A DNA stretch of 18,636 nt, taken from WHSM01 sp050701635 (GTDB lineage: Bacteria > Actinomycetota > Actinomycetes > Mycobacteriales > Micromonosporaceae). Positions within the stretch are counted from its first letter, which is position 1. Every line of letters begins with the position of its first letter. Below are positions 6,541 through 14,477 of this stretch, in pieces. The notes under the pieces were generated by a model. It ran no database searches. It was not told where the DNA came from and saw nothing but the letters and a program-made list of their open reading frames with translations. The DNA is taken from contig JBOGDF010000069.1 in assembly GCA_050701635.1 (NCBI GenBank), forward strand, positions 1-18,636, given 5' to 3'. The translations under genes and the position numbers were made by a program.

Positions 6541-7284
6541 GAGCGTGACGCCGGCGAGCAGCAGCGGCGCCACCAGGCTGGCCAGTACGGCGCCCGCCCG
6601 GGCCGGCCCTCGCAGCCGCCACGCGCCGGTGGCGATCCCGATCCCGAGCCCGATCAGCAACAGCAGGCCGAGCCCCGTCAGCCACCGCAGGTGCAGCCCG
6701 CCGGTGTCGCCCGCGTACGCGATCCGCCCGTCTTCGGAGACCATCCGCGCGGGCAGGGTGCGGCCCACCTTCCGGTCCTGCGCCGACGCCCCGCTGACGG
6801 TGGCCAGGTCGACGGCGTACCGCCGGTCCTGGGTGCTGAAGGTGCCGACGCAGCGGGTGCCGAGCTCGCCGCGTCCGGTGCACCGGGTGACCTCCACCGC
6901 CCCGGCGTCGTGATGCCCCACCGCCAGCCAGAACGGCTCCGCGCTCACCCACGCCACGAACAGCGCCAGTAGGTTCAACAGCACCAGCAAGGGCAACCCG
7001 ACCACGGGCCGCCGGGTGTTCGGCGCCGGCCCCGGCCCACGCTTTGCCCCGACACGGGTCGCCGCCAACCCAGGGTGGGTACGGATCACGATCCGCTTCT
7101 GCGGGATGCCCGCCGGCGCCGGCGACGCGCCCGCCCAGAACGGGAAGCCTTCGCCAGACTCGGCCGGCTCGGCGGCGGGGGTCTCCGGAGCCGGTGTGGG
7201 GTCGACGTCGACGGGCAGCCGGCCACCCGCGGCGAGCGCTTCGAGCGGCTCGTGGCGGGTGCTGTCGTCGGCCGGCTCGGTCAC
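6526..7284 (-). CDS. Membrane protein of unknown function, three predicted helices
   Basis: Read from the GTG at 7284 this is a 252-residue integral membrane protein. An acidic, Pro/Ala-rich N-terminal part of about 90 residues precedes a first membrane helix (about 93-115, LPLLVLLNLLALFVAWV). A roughly 85-residue extracytoplasmic loop has two cysteines (135, 145), and two more helices follow (about 201-221 and 230-251). No family was recognised. The start is uncertain: in-frame alternatives are GTG 7299 and ATG 7392, none with a ribosome site, and the last would run into the metG promoter. A membrane-protein gene also follows rsmI in M. tuberculosis (Rv1004c), but homology was not established. 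Its 3' end is partly duplicated just downstream. Confidence 0.75.
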   Translation of the reverse strand: MTEPADDSTRHEPLEALAAGGRLPVDVDPTPAPETPAAEPAESGEGFPFWAGASPAPAGIPQKRIVIRTHPGLAATRVGAKRGPGPAPNTRRPVVGLPLLVLLNLLALFVAWVSAEPFWLAVGHHDAGAVEVTRCTGRGELGTRCVGTFSTQDRRYAVDLATVSGASAQDRKVGRTLPARMVSEDGRIAYAGDTGGLHLRWLTGLGLLLLIGLGIGIATGAWRLRGPARAGAVLASLVAPLLLAGVTLALTY

Positions 7285-7392
7285 TGTCTCATTGCACACC
7301 GTCGGCGGCGTGATCGGGCGCAGCCACGCCGCCGGTGACGCAACCGGGCTGCGGACCTGGAAACCCGCACGCCCGTACCCGAGTGGGGTCAT

Positions 7393-7398
7393 TAGGCT
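7393..7398 (+). promoter_or_regulatory. Candidate -10 box of leaderless metG
   Basis: TAGGCT fits TANNNT and lies 8 nt before the ATG at 7407. No Shine-Dalgarno sequence sits between it and the start codon; the nearest purine run, gtgggg, is about 18 nt away. This is consistent with a transcript that begins at or beside the ATG. Confidence 0.5.
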
Positions 7399-7406
7399 TG
7401 TCCGCT

Positions 7407-9197
7407 ATGAGTCACGTCCTGACAGCTGTCGCCTGGCCGTACGCGAACGGCCCGCGGCACATCGGCCACGTATCCGGATTCGGCGTCCCCTCCGATGTCT
7501 ACAGCCGGTACATGCGGATGGCCGGGCACGACGTGCTCATGATCTCGGGGACCGACGAGCACGGCACCCCGATCCTGGTGCAGGCCGAGAAGGAGGGCGT
7601 CACCGCGCGGGAGCTGGCCGACCGGTACAACCAGGTGATCGTGGAGGACCTGCACGCGCTGGGGCTGTCGTACGACCTGTTCACGCGTACCACCACGCGG
7701 AATCACTACGCGGTGGCGCAGGAGCTGTTCAAAACGGTGCACCGCAACGGGTACATGATCGAGCAGACCACCCGCGGCGCGATCTCCCCGTCGACCGGGC
7801 GTACGCTCCCGGACCGCTACATCGAGGGCACCTGCCCGATCTGCGGGTACGACAGCGCGCGCGGCGACCAGTGCGACAACTGCGGCAACCAGCTCGACCC
7901 GACGGAGCTGATCAACCCCCACTCGAAGATCAACGGAGAGACCCCGGAGTTCGTCGAGACACAGCACTTCTTTCTCGATCTGCCGGCGCTGGCCGACGCG
8001 CTCGGAGGGTGGCTGAAGACGCGTACCGACTGGCGGCCGAACGTACTCAAATTCGCCTTGAACCTGGTCGACGACATGCGGCCGCGCGCGATGACCCGCG
8101 ACATCGACTGGGGCATCCCGGTGCCGCTCGAGGGGTGGCAGGACAATCCCAACAAGCGGTTGTACGTGTGGTTCGACGCGGTGATCGGCTACCTGTCGGC
8201 GTCGATCGAGTGGGCGCGCCGCACCGGCGATCCCGAGGCGTGGCGGCAGTGGTGGGGCGATCCGGCAGCGCTCTCGTCGTACTTCATGGGGAAGGACAAC
8301 ATCACCTTCCACGCCCAGATCTGGCCGGCCGAGCTGCTGGCGTACAACGGGAAAGGTTCTAAAGGCGGTGAGCCGGGGGAGTACGGCGAGCTGCAGCTGC
8401 CCACCGAGGTGGTCTCCAGTGAGTTCCTCACCATGGAGGGGCGGAAGTTCTCCTCCTCCCGCCAGGTCGTGATCTACGTACGCGACTTCCTGGAGCGGTA
8501 CGACGCCGACGCGCTGCGGTATTTCATCGCGGTCGCTGGACCGGAGAACAACGACACCGACTTCACCTGGGCGGAGTTCCTGCGCCGCAACAACGACGAG
8601 CTCGTCGCCGGCTGGGGCAACCTGGTCAACCGTTCGATCAGCATGGCGGCGAAGAACTTCGGCGCGATCCCGACGCCGGGCGAGCTGACCGCCGAGGACG
8701 AGGCGCTGCTGGCTGTCGCGCGGGAGGGCTTCGGCAAGGTCGGTGCGCTGCTGGAGCGGCATCGCCAGAAGGCGGCGATCGGCGAGGCGATGAAGGTGGT
8801 CGCCGAGGCGAACAAGTACCTCTCCGACCAGGCGCCGTGGAAGCTGAAGTCCGACGAGGACAAGCCACGCCAGGCCACCGTGCTGCACGTCGCGCTGCAG
8901 GTGGTCGACGACTGCAAGACGCTGCTCGCGCCGTTCCTGCCGCACTCCTCTCAGAAGGTGCACGAGCTGCTCGGCGGCGACGGCGTCTTCGCCCCGATGC
9001 CGGAGATCGTCAAGGTCGCCGACCTCGACGGCGGCCCCGACTACCCGATCCTCACCGGCTCGTACGACACCGGCGCGAGGTGGGAGTCGGTGCCGCTGGA
9101 GGCCGGCCGCAAGCTGGACCCGCCGAAGCCGATCTTCAAGAAGCTCGACCCGTCGATCGTGGACGACGAGCTGGCCCGCCTGGCGCAGCAGCAGTAG
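7407..9197 (+). CDS. metG: Methionyl-tRNA synthetase
   Basis: This essential cytoplasmic enzyme charges tRNA-Met and the initiator tRNA with methionine. The 596-residue product has the class I signature HIGH at 18-21, and the KMSKS loop appears as KFSSS at 347-351. Four zinc-binding cysteines (143, 146, 156, 159) have the spacing of the single-knuckle, E. coli-like form. Catalytic-core segments GTDEHGTP, YVWFDAVIGY, GKDNITFHAQIWPAELL and WGNLVNRS are intact. The anticodon-binding domain fills the C-terminal third, and no C-terminal EMAP-like tRNA-binding domain is present. The start is ATG 7407; the frame is open back to 7335 but that part matches nothing. In mycobacteria tatD follows directly, whereas here other genes intervene. 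The KFSSS variant differs from textbook KMSKS but is a familiar form in one MetRS subclass. Confidence 0.97.
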   Translation: MSHVLTAVAWPYANGPRHIGHVSGFGVPSDVYSRYMRMAGHDVLMISGTDEHGTPILVQAEKEGVTARELADRYNQVIVEDLHALGLSYDLFTRTTTRNHYAVAQELFKTVHRNGYMIEQTTRGAISPSTGRTLPDRYIEGTCPICGYDSARGDQCDNCGNQLDPTELINPHSKINGETPEFVETQHFFLDLPALADALGGWLKTRTDWRPNVLKFALNLVDDMRPRAMTRDIDWGIPVPLEGWQDNPNKRLYVWFDAVIGYLSASIEWARRTGDPEAWRQWWGDPAALSSYFMGKDNITFHAQIWPAELLAYNGKGSKGGEPGEYGELQLPTEVVSSEFLTMEGRKFSSSRQVVIYVRDFLERYDADALRYFIAVAGPENNDTDFTWAEFLRRNNDELVAGWGNLVNRSISMAAKNFGAIPTPGELTAEDEALLAVAREGFGKVGALLERHRQKAAIGEAMKVVAEANKYLSDQAPWKLKSDEDKPRQATVLHVALQVVDDCKTLLAPFLPHSSQKVHELLGGDGVFAPMPEIVKVADLDGGPDYPILTGSYDTGARWESVPLEAGRKLDPPKPIFKKLDPSIVDDELARLAQQQ

Positions 9198-9255
9198 CTC
9201 GGGCGCTGGTCTGGTGGCGCTACCATCCCGGGCGGGGCTCTGACGGGGAGGATCG

Positions 9256-9600
9256 ATGGGGTTCGCGTACTGCGGGCTGGTGGTCGCCGGGCTGTTCCTG
9301 CTGTGGATGGCGATCTCGCCGCGGTCGATGTGGGAGACGCTGTCGGCGTGGCAGTACAAGAACCCGGAGGCGAATGAGCCCAGCGACCTCAGCTTCGAGA
9401 TGCAGCGGGTCGCCGCCGTCATCGGGCTGGTCGTGATGGTCGTGATGGGGTTCGTCATCGCGAACGCCGCCGAGCAGTCGGAGCGCAACCGCCAGGAACG
9501 GGAGTACGCCGACTGTCTGGACGAGAACGACGACACCGACGGGCTGCTCACCGCGGAGGACTGGTGCGAGAACATGTCGCCTTCTCCGGAGCAACCGTGA
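9256..9600 (+). CDS. Small two-helix membrane protein (DUF6199-like)
   Basis: This is a 114-residue protein with membrane helices at about 4-22 and 52-70. Between them is a short loop with the segment KNPEANEPSD at 35-44, followed by an acidic C-terminal tail carrying two cysteines (87, 104). The loop resembles small actinobacterial membrane proteins annotated as DUF6199, but that match is from memory and tentative. The start is ATG 9256 with GGGGAGG 4 nt upstream. It follows metG by 58 bp on the same strand; TACCAT at 9221-9226 might give it its own transcript. It ends 25 bp from the convergent HNH gene. Function unknown. Confidence 0.82.
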   Translation: MGFAYCGLVVAGLFLLWMAISPRSMWETLSAWQYKNPEANEPSDLSFEMQRVAAVIGLVVMVVMGFVIANAAEQSERNRQEREYADCLDENDDTDGLLTAEDWCENMSPSPEQP

Positions 9601-9625
9601 TCGGCGCCCGGTAGCGGAGCTGCCC

Positions 9626-10918
9626 CTACGCGTCAATGGCCGTGTCAGCCGTCGCGGAGTCGTCCGCGGCGTCAGGCGTCTTGCGGTAGTGATGCCCGAG
9701 CGGGGTCGTCCAGTGGAAGACGCCGGGTTGGGGCTGGCGTAGCCGATAGCCGCCGCGATGCTTCGCCCGGTGGTGGTGCCGGCACAGCGCGCCGAGGTTG
9801 CGGCCGGTGGTCGGTCCGCCGTGAGTGTGGTCGATGGTGTGGTCCAGGTCGATCCGCGACGCCGGAGCCCGGCAATTGGGCGCCCGGCAGGTGCGGTCGC
9901 GTGCGACCACCTGGTCGGCGACGGCCCGGGTGGGGCGGCGCCGGGTGATGCCGCTGCCGACTGTTACGCCGGTTGAGTCGAGAGCGCTGTATCGCCAGGT
10001 GGCGCGACGCTGCGCCTCGGCAACCCGCCGTGCGACGTCGGCGGTGACCGGCCCGAACCCGGCGAGCTCGCCGGGTGATTCGGACAGCTCCGCGAGCGTG
10101 GCCAGAGGGACGGTCAGCTCGACCACGCCACGGCGCTGTACCGGCCCGGGACCAGCGTGGGTGCCGTCGAGCAGACCGAGGAGCACATCGGCACGCAGCT
10201 GGTCGAGCGTACGGGTGTCGCCGGCCAACTTCGCCGCGCGAGCCAGTGCGTCCACACGCTCGGTGGCAGCCACCGCCCGGTCGGGTGGCAGCCCGAGCGC
10301 GGTAATGCGGGCGGAGCCGTCGGTGTCCGGCTCGCAGACGAGCCGCCGCTCGCTGACAGCGCGGTCCAGACGTCGTTGCGCGGCCGCGGGATCCACCGCG
10401 ATCACCAGGCGGGCCAGCCGGGCCCGCAACGCTCCGGTGGTCAGCCCGGCCGCCACGGGCAGCACGCGCTCGACCACCCGATCCGCGGCCGGCCCGTCGA
10501 GCACCGCGAGCGCGTCGGCGACCACGCGGGCCTTGGGGAGGTCGAGGGCGCCGTCCCGCATTGCGTGATAAAGAGCCGGATGACGCTCCACCACATCCAG
10601 AGCCAGGCCCAGCTGAGCCTCGGCTGCCCTGCGGGTCCACCGCAGCGCGAAGCCGATCTCGTCCGCGGCGTACTCCTGCACCGTGGTGGTCCGGGCGGGC
10701 GGGACGTCCGGGCCGCCGGGCGGGCAGTGTGCGATCTCGGCCAGGTCGGCCAGCAGCTCGGCCTGCACCCACGCCGCCAGCCGGGCCCTCGCCCGGGCGA
10801 CGATCACCATGTCGTGCCCGTTGATCCGGGATCGATCCAACGACGCCAGCAGAGCCGCCAGCTCCGGTCCGGGTAGCCGCTCGGCCAGCCGGTCCGGGAT
10901 CATCTGACGTTCGTACAT
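9626..10918 (-). CDS. DUF222 / 13E12-repeat protein with C-terminal HNH endonuclease domain
   Basis: The 430-residue protein has the two-part build of the actinobacterial 13E12 family. A helical DUF222 region (about 20-330) contains ELLADLAEIAH and RLARLVIAVDPAAAQRR. An HNH nuclease domain follows at about 340-395: CRAPNCRAPASRIDLDH, THGGPTTGRNLGALCRHHH and AKH. The H-N-H core and the flanking cysteines are all present, so it should bind metal and could cut DNA. These genes are multi-copy in actinobacteria and their role is unresolved. The start is ATG 10918: there is no ribosome site, but TAGCAT is 7 nt upstream. A longer frame from 11215 would overlap the VOC gene and is rejected. It lies 44 bp downstream of the VOC gene, so read-through from matB is possible. 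Confidence 0.92.
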   Translation of the reverse strand: MYERQMIPDRLAERLPGPELAALLASLDRSRINGHDMVIVARARARLAAWVQAELLADLAEIAHCPPGGPDVPPARTTTVQEYAADEIGFALRWTRRAAEAQLGLALDVVERHPALYHAMRDGALDLPKARVVADALAVLDGPAADRVVERVLPVAAGLTTGALRARLARLVIAVDPAAAQRRLDRAVSERRLVCEPDTDGSARITALGLPPDRAVAATERVDALARAAKLAGDTRTLDQLRADVLLGLLDGTHAGPGPVQRRGVVELTVPLATLAELSESPGELAGFGPVTADVARRVAEAQRRATWRYSALDSTGVTVGSGITRRRPTRAVADQVVARDRTCRAPNCRAPASRIDLDHTIDHTHGGPTTGRNLGALCRHHHRAKHRGGYRLRQPQPGVFHWTTPLGHHYRKTPDAADDSATADTAIDA

Positions 10919-10925
10919 ATGTTCG

Positions 10926-10931
10926 ATGCTA
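10926..10931 (-). promoter_or_regulatory. Candidate -10 box of leaderless HNH gene
   Basis: TAGCAT fits TANNNT and ends 7 nt before the ATG at 10918. No Shine-Dalgarno sequence is present in the interval, and no clear -35 was found. Confidence 0.45.
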
Positions 10932-10962
10932 CCAAGCCGGCGGCGATGTCGGGGCCCCTTCG

Positions 10963-11367
10963 TCACTCGCCGGCGGGACGCTCCTGGATCACCCAGCCGT
11001 TGCCGTCGGGGTCGCTGAAGGAGACGAACGAGTTCCAGCGGCCACCTTTGCCGGCGACCCGCTCGGCGCCGTCGTAGTGGAACACTTCGCTGGCCTCGAC
11101 GTTCCGCTCGATCAGCTGGGCGCGGGCGGCTTCGATGTCGGGCACCACCAGTTGGATGCCCTGGATCGCGCCGGGTGGTGTGGGCACCAGGCCGGTGCTG
11201 ATCGCGATCGAACATCCCGAGCCGGGCGGCGTGAGCTGCACGATGTGCATGGTGTCGCTGACCCGGGTGTCGTGGTCCACGGCGAAGCCGAGCTGCTCGG
11301 AGTAGAACCGCTTCGCCCGCTCCACGTCGTTGACCGGCACTACTACGAGCTCGATCTTCCAGTCCAC
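10963..11367 (-). CDS. VOC-superfamily (glyoxalase/bleomycin-resistance-like) protein
   Basis: This 134-residue protein has the two beta-alpha-beta-beta-beta halves of the vicinal oxygen chelate fold. The first opens with KIELVVVPVNDVERAKRFY (residues 4-22) and QLGF; the second opens with IQGIQLVVPDIEAARAQL. The C-terminal strand carries FSDPDGNGW at 117-125 and E129, a usual metal-ligand position; Glu at position 6 takes the first ligand site. Known members bind metal and act on glyoxals, catechols or antibiotics, but the substrate cannot be told from sequence. The GTG at 11367 has AAGGGA 7 nt upstream. It follows the DUF6817-type gene by 23 bp and is probably co-transcribed with it and matB. 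Confidence 0.88.
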   Translation of the reverse strand: MDWKIELVVVPVNDVERAKRFYSEQLGFAVDHDTRVSDTMHIVQLTPPGSGCSIAISTGLVPTPPGAIQGIQLVVPDIEAARAQLIERNVEASEVFHYDGAERVAGKGGRWNSFVSFSDPDGNGWVIQERPAGE

Positions 11368-11390
11368 TGCGCTGTCCCTTCGTCGGCTGC

Positions 11391-11978
11391 CTACTTGTGG
11401 AGACCCTCCGGACGGCGTGAACTCATCGATGCCACATCAGCCGGGGCGAGTACGGCGGCTGCCGCCGAGGCGGCGGGGGTGGCGTACGGGGTGCAGGCGG
11501 TGAAGAGGCGGTGCAGCGCGGCGCCGTGGCGGTCCCGCAGCTCGTCGTTGTGGGCGAGTACGTCGAGCTCGTTGGCGATCGTCAGCTCGACGAAGTCGCG
11601 TACCGCGCTGGTCGGAGCGGGTGCCGACGTGCCGGTGAAGCGGTCGGTGAAGACGATCTCGGGTGCGCCGGCCGACAGTTGCCGGTAGACGGCGGCGCGT
11701 TCGCAGCTGCCGTACCGGTAGATGGTCTCTTCCGCCTCGGCGCCGACCACCGCCGCGAGCGTCTCCCGGTCGGCGACGTCGACCAGGCCGCGGTCGAACC
11801 CGTCCGTCCCATACGCCGCGTGCGCCAGCCCCGCCAGCGCCAGCGCCGACCGGGCGCCCCAGGACGTCAGCACGTCATGGGTACGCCGCAGGTGCGCGAG
11901 CAACGTACCCCCGGGATGCTCCAGGTCCGCCGCTCCGCGTGCCGCCAGAAACGCCGAAACTTCAGCCACCGTGGTCAT
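11391..11978 (-). CDS. HD-like DUF6817-type protein, coupled to matB
   Basis: This 195-residue soluble protein starts at ATG 11978, which overlaps the matB stop (ATGA), so its translation is probably coupled to matB. The conserved-looking core has H29, HD at 34-35 within HLRRTHDVL, LAGLAHAAYGTDGF at 48-61 (with H53), IYRYGSCERA, DRF and ANELD at 135-139. This spacing of His and Asp recalls the metal-dependent HD phosphohydrolase fold, and the LAHAAYGT segment is typical of proteins annotated DUF6817; both assignments are from memory and tentative. The Ala-rich C-terminal tail after about 165 looks disordered. No biochemical function is known. A longer frame from 12356 runs antisense-like through matB and is not real. 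Confidence 0.83.
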   Translation of the reverse strand: MTTVAEVSAFLAARGAADLEHPGGTLLAHLRRTHDVLTSWGARSALALAGLAHAAYGTDGFDRGLVDVADRETLAAVVGAEAEETIYRYGSCERAAVYRQLSAGAPEIVFTDRFTGTSAPAPTSAVRDFVELTIANELDVLAHNDELRDRHGAALHRLFTACTPYATPAASAAAAVLAPADVASMSSRRPEGLHK

Positions 11979-13378
11979 GGCGGCGACGCTAGTTGCTGCT
12001 TCTGGACCTTGCCCATGGCGTTGCGGGGGAGTGAGTCCAGCAACACCACCCGGCGGGGTCGCTTGTGGACGGACAGGGTGGTCGCGACGTGGTCGATCAG
12101 GGCGTCGGCGGTGACCCCGGAGGCGACCACGTACGCGACGATCTCCTGACCCAGGTCGTTGTGCGGTACGCCGACCACCGCCGCCTCCGACACGCCGGGG
12201 TGGGACAGCAGCGCGTCCTCGACCTCGCCGGCGCCGATCCGGAAGCCGCCGGACTTGATCAGGTCGGTCGAGGCGCGGCCGACGATCCGGTGCGTGCCGT
12301 CGGCCTCGCGTACCGCCACGTCGCCGGTACGGAACCAGCCGTCGGCGGTGTAGCACGCCGCCGTCGCCTCGGGCCGCCCCAGGTAGCCGGAGAACAGCGT
12401 CGGCCCACGCACCTGCAGCTCCCCGATAGCGCCGGGACGTGCCACGCTGGCCGGCGCAGCGTCGTCCGGAGCGTCGGCGACCACCCGAGCCGAAACCCCG
12501 GCGACCGGTACGCCGACCGTGCCGGGGCGGCGGTCACGGTCCGCGCGGGTGGCGAGCGTGATCAGGGTTTCGGTCATGCCGTACCGCTCGACGGGCCTGT
12601 GGCCGGTGAGGTGCTGCAGCTCGGCGTACACCCGGGAAGGGAGGGCGGCGCTGCCGGAGACCAGTAGGCGCGCCGCGGACAGGGCGCGGGCAGCGGCCGG
12701 CGCGGCGCACACCCGGGACCACACGGTCGGTACGCCGAAGTAGAGGCTGCCGCCGGCGGCGGCGTAGGCGTCAGCTGTCGGTCGAACGGTGTGCACCAGC
12801 CGGCTGCCGACCCGCAGCGCGCCCAGCACCCCGAGCACCAGTCCGTGTACGTGATACAGCGGCAGCCCGTGCGCCAGCGTGTCCTCCGGCGTCCACGCCC
12901 ACGCGTCGGCCAGCGCGTCCAGGTCGGCGGCGATCGCGTCCCGGGACAGCAGCACGCCCTTCGGCGCTCCGGTGGTGCCGCTGGTGTAGAGGATCAGCGC
13001 GGTGGCGTCCCCGGCCGGCTCCGGCCACGCGGTCGCCGAGCGGCATTCCAGCGCTACCGGCACCGTGGTCACCCCGTCGAAACCCCGCGAGCTCAGCAGC
13101 AACTCGGCGCCGGAGTCGCGCAGCAGGTGGTCCCGCTCCCGGGGTCCCGCATCCGGGGGTACGGGCACCGCCGGCACCCCGGCGAGCAGCCCGCCCAGCA
13201 CCCCGACCACCGTCTCCAGGGTCGGCTGCGCGTCGACGGCGACCACGCGGGCCCCGCCGATGTCGTCGGCGACCGCGGCGGCGGCGCCCCGCAGCTCGGC
13301 CCAGGACAGGGCGGCGTCGCCGACCCGTACCGCGTCGGGGTGGTCGGTGGGGCCGTCGAGGGCCGGGAGCAGCGTCAT
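11975..13378 (-). CDS. matB: Malonyl-CoA (methylmalonyl-CoA) synthetase, MatB-like
   Basis: MatB activates malonate or methylmalonate with ATP and joins it to CoA, supplying extender units for fatty acid or polyketide synthesis. The 467-residue protein is a compact AMP-forming ligase: P-loop YTSGTTGAPKG at 131-141, ERYGMTE at 264-270, RTGD at 350-353, and the adenylation lysine K457 in NAMGKVQK. The stretch from LDALADAW through GLPLYHVHGLVLG strongly resembles Streptomyces MatB (SCO2444), which argues for a malonate-type substrate over a fatty acid. The ATG at 13378 is used; GTG 13381 is equally open. No ribosome site exists, but TATCGT lies just upstream. It leads the minus-strand run with the DUF6817-type and VOC genes and diverges from the AraC regulator. 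Substrate choice is an inference. Confidence 0.9.
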   Translation of the reverse strand: MTLLPALDGPTDHPDAVRVGDAALSWAELRGAAAAVADDIGGARVVAVDAQPTLETVVGVLGGLLAGVPAVPVPPDAGPRERDHLLRDSGAELLLSSRGFDGVTTVPVALECRSATAWPEPAGDATALILYTSGTTGAPKGVLLSRDAIAADLDALADAWAWTPEDTLAHGLPLYHVHGLVLGVLGALRVGSRLVHTVRPTADAYAAAGGSLYFGVPTVWSRVCAAPAAARALSAARLLVSGSAALPSRVYAELQHLTGHRPVERYGMTETLITLATRADRDRRPGTVGVPVAGVSARVVADAPDDAAPASVARPGAIGELQVRGPTLFSGYLGRPEATAACYTADGWFRTGDVAVREADGTHRIVGRASTDLIKSGGFRIGAGEVEDALLSHPGVSEAAVVGVPHNDLGQEIVAYVVASGVTADALIDHVATTLSVHKRPRRVVLLDSLPRNAMGKVQKQQLASPP

Positions 13379-13386
13379 CACCGGGG

Positions 13387-13392
13387 ACGATA
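13387..13392 (-). promoter_or_regulatory. Candidate -10 box of leaderless matB
   Basis: TATCGT fits TANNNT and ends 5 nt before GTG 13381 and 8 nt before ATG 13378. There is no Shine-Dalgarno sequence. The 13382-13475 gap to the divergent AraC gene is the natural place for an operator, but no convincing inverted repeat was found there. Confidence 0.45.
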
Positions 13393-13475
13393 CGGCGAGC
13401 CGCTCCCGAAACGCTGTTCAGGAGTCGCCGCCGGGCCGTGGCCGGGGCGTGACGTGTGCTGCCGACACTGGGCCG

Positions 13476-14477
13476 ATGAGGACCGTACGGGGGGTGCACA
13501 GGGGCTGCGGTCTGGTCGGCGGCGCCGACGGGTTCCTGGTGCTCGACCAGCACTGCAACGAAGCCCGGTCCGGCTGGGTGGGGCCCGGGGAGTTGGTGGG
13601 CCACTCGCTGCTGCTGCCCCGCTCCGGCGGTTTCCTGGTACGGGTGGCCGGTCGGGAACGCTTCATCGACACCAGCGTCGCCGAGGTGGCGCTGCCCGGG
13701 CCCGAAGCGTGGGTGTCGCATCCGTTCGGCGCGTGCCGCCCCGCGACCCGGATCCACTTCCCCGACGAGATCGGTGCGGAGCGGTTGCCGGCGCGGGGCG
13801 GGGTGCTGCCGCGTACCCCCGGATTCGAATGGCACCACTGGGAGCTGGTCGCCGCGTGCCGCCGCGGGGTGGACGGGTTCGAGATCGCCGACCGGGTGTG
13901 GACGCTGCTCCGCGCGCTGCCCCCGCCCCACGCTGAGCCGGCGCTGGGGCTGCGGCGGCCCGGCACCGATGACGCCCACCGCCGGCTGGTGCGGTCGGTA
14001 CGCGAGCTGCTCAGCACCGGCGAGTTCACGCTGGGGCTGGCCGCCGCCGCACACCTGGTCGGCAGCTCGGCGCCGCACCTGAGCCGGGTGTTCCGCCGGG
14101 TCACCGGGCGCAGCGTCACGGCGTACCGCAATCAGCTGCGGCTGCAGGCGGTGCTGCGCGACCTGGCCGACGGCGCGCCGTGCCTGCGTACGCTCGCCGC
14201 CCAGTACGGCTTCGCCGACCAGGCCCACCTCACCCGGGTGGTACGCGCCCAGCTCGGCCAGCCGCCCAGCGCGGTGCACCGGGCACTGCGGCCACAACCG
14301 AGCACCGATGTTCAACGCGATCCCGGAGCCGGCGCGACAAGCTGCGGGCATGACACGAACCAGACTGCTGACGCTGGCCGGGTTACTGGCGGCCGTACTG
14401 TTCGCGCCGCTGGGCGCCGCGCCGCTGGGCGCCTCGGCGACCACGCTGACCGGCACCGCCGGGACCGGGCTGGCTGA
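13476..14477 (+). CDS. AraC-family transcriptional regulator
   Basis: This is a 333-residue DNA-binding regulator. Residues 1-160 form the N-terminal sensor part, with a cupin-like segment. Residues about 175-270 form the paired helix-turn-helix domain: FTLGLAAAAHLVGSSAPHLSRVF, then CLRTLAAQYGFADQAHLTRVV and LGQPPSAVHRAL, all canonical for AraC/XylS. Regulators of this type normally stop near here. This frame instead continues some 60 residues of low-complexity, Arg-rich sequence and overlaps the next gene by 128 nt. The start is ATG 13476; no ribosome site is present, and GTG 13449 is an in-frame alternative. It diverges from matB across about 95 bp, so it may control matB, the downstream hydrolase, or both. 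The inducer is unknown. Confidence 0.9.
   Translation: MRTVRGVHRGCGLVGGADGFLVLDQHCNEARSGWVGPGELVGHSLLLPRSGGFLVRVAGRERFIDTSVAEVALPGPEAWVSHPFGACRPATRIHFPDEIGAERLPARGGVLPRTPGFEWHHWELVAACRRGVDGFEIADRVWTLLRALPPPHAEPALGLRRPGTDDAHRRLVRSVRELLSTGEFTLGLAAAAHLVGSSAPHLSRVFRRVTGRSVTAYRNQLRLQAVLRDLADGAPCLRTLAAQYGFADQAHLTRVVRAQLGQPPSAVHRALRPQPSTDVQRDPGAGATSCGHDTNQTADAGRVTGGRTVRAAGRRAAGRLGDHADRHRRDRAG

Noticed and set aside
7392..9575. Open frame of 727 codons antisense to metG
   Set aside because: Low-complexity Arg/Val/Gln-rich translation with no family features; it mirrors the codon pattern of metG and spans the unrelated downstream gene.
9626..10918. HNH gene as a homing endonuclease inside an intron or intein
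   Set aside because: It is a complete free-standing DUF222/HNH gene; no split host gene or splice motifs flank it.
10963..11367. VOC gene as methylmalonyl-CoA epimerase serving matB
   Set aside because: The fold superfamily fits, but the characteristic epimerase opening and ligand pattern (a DHIG-type start) are absent; it reads as a generic glyoxalase-like protein.
13382..13475. AraC operator in the matB-araC gap
   Set aside because: Only 4-bp inverted matches were found (for example around gtgtgctgccgacac), too weak to call a site.
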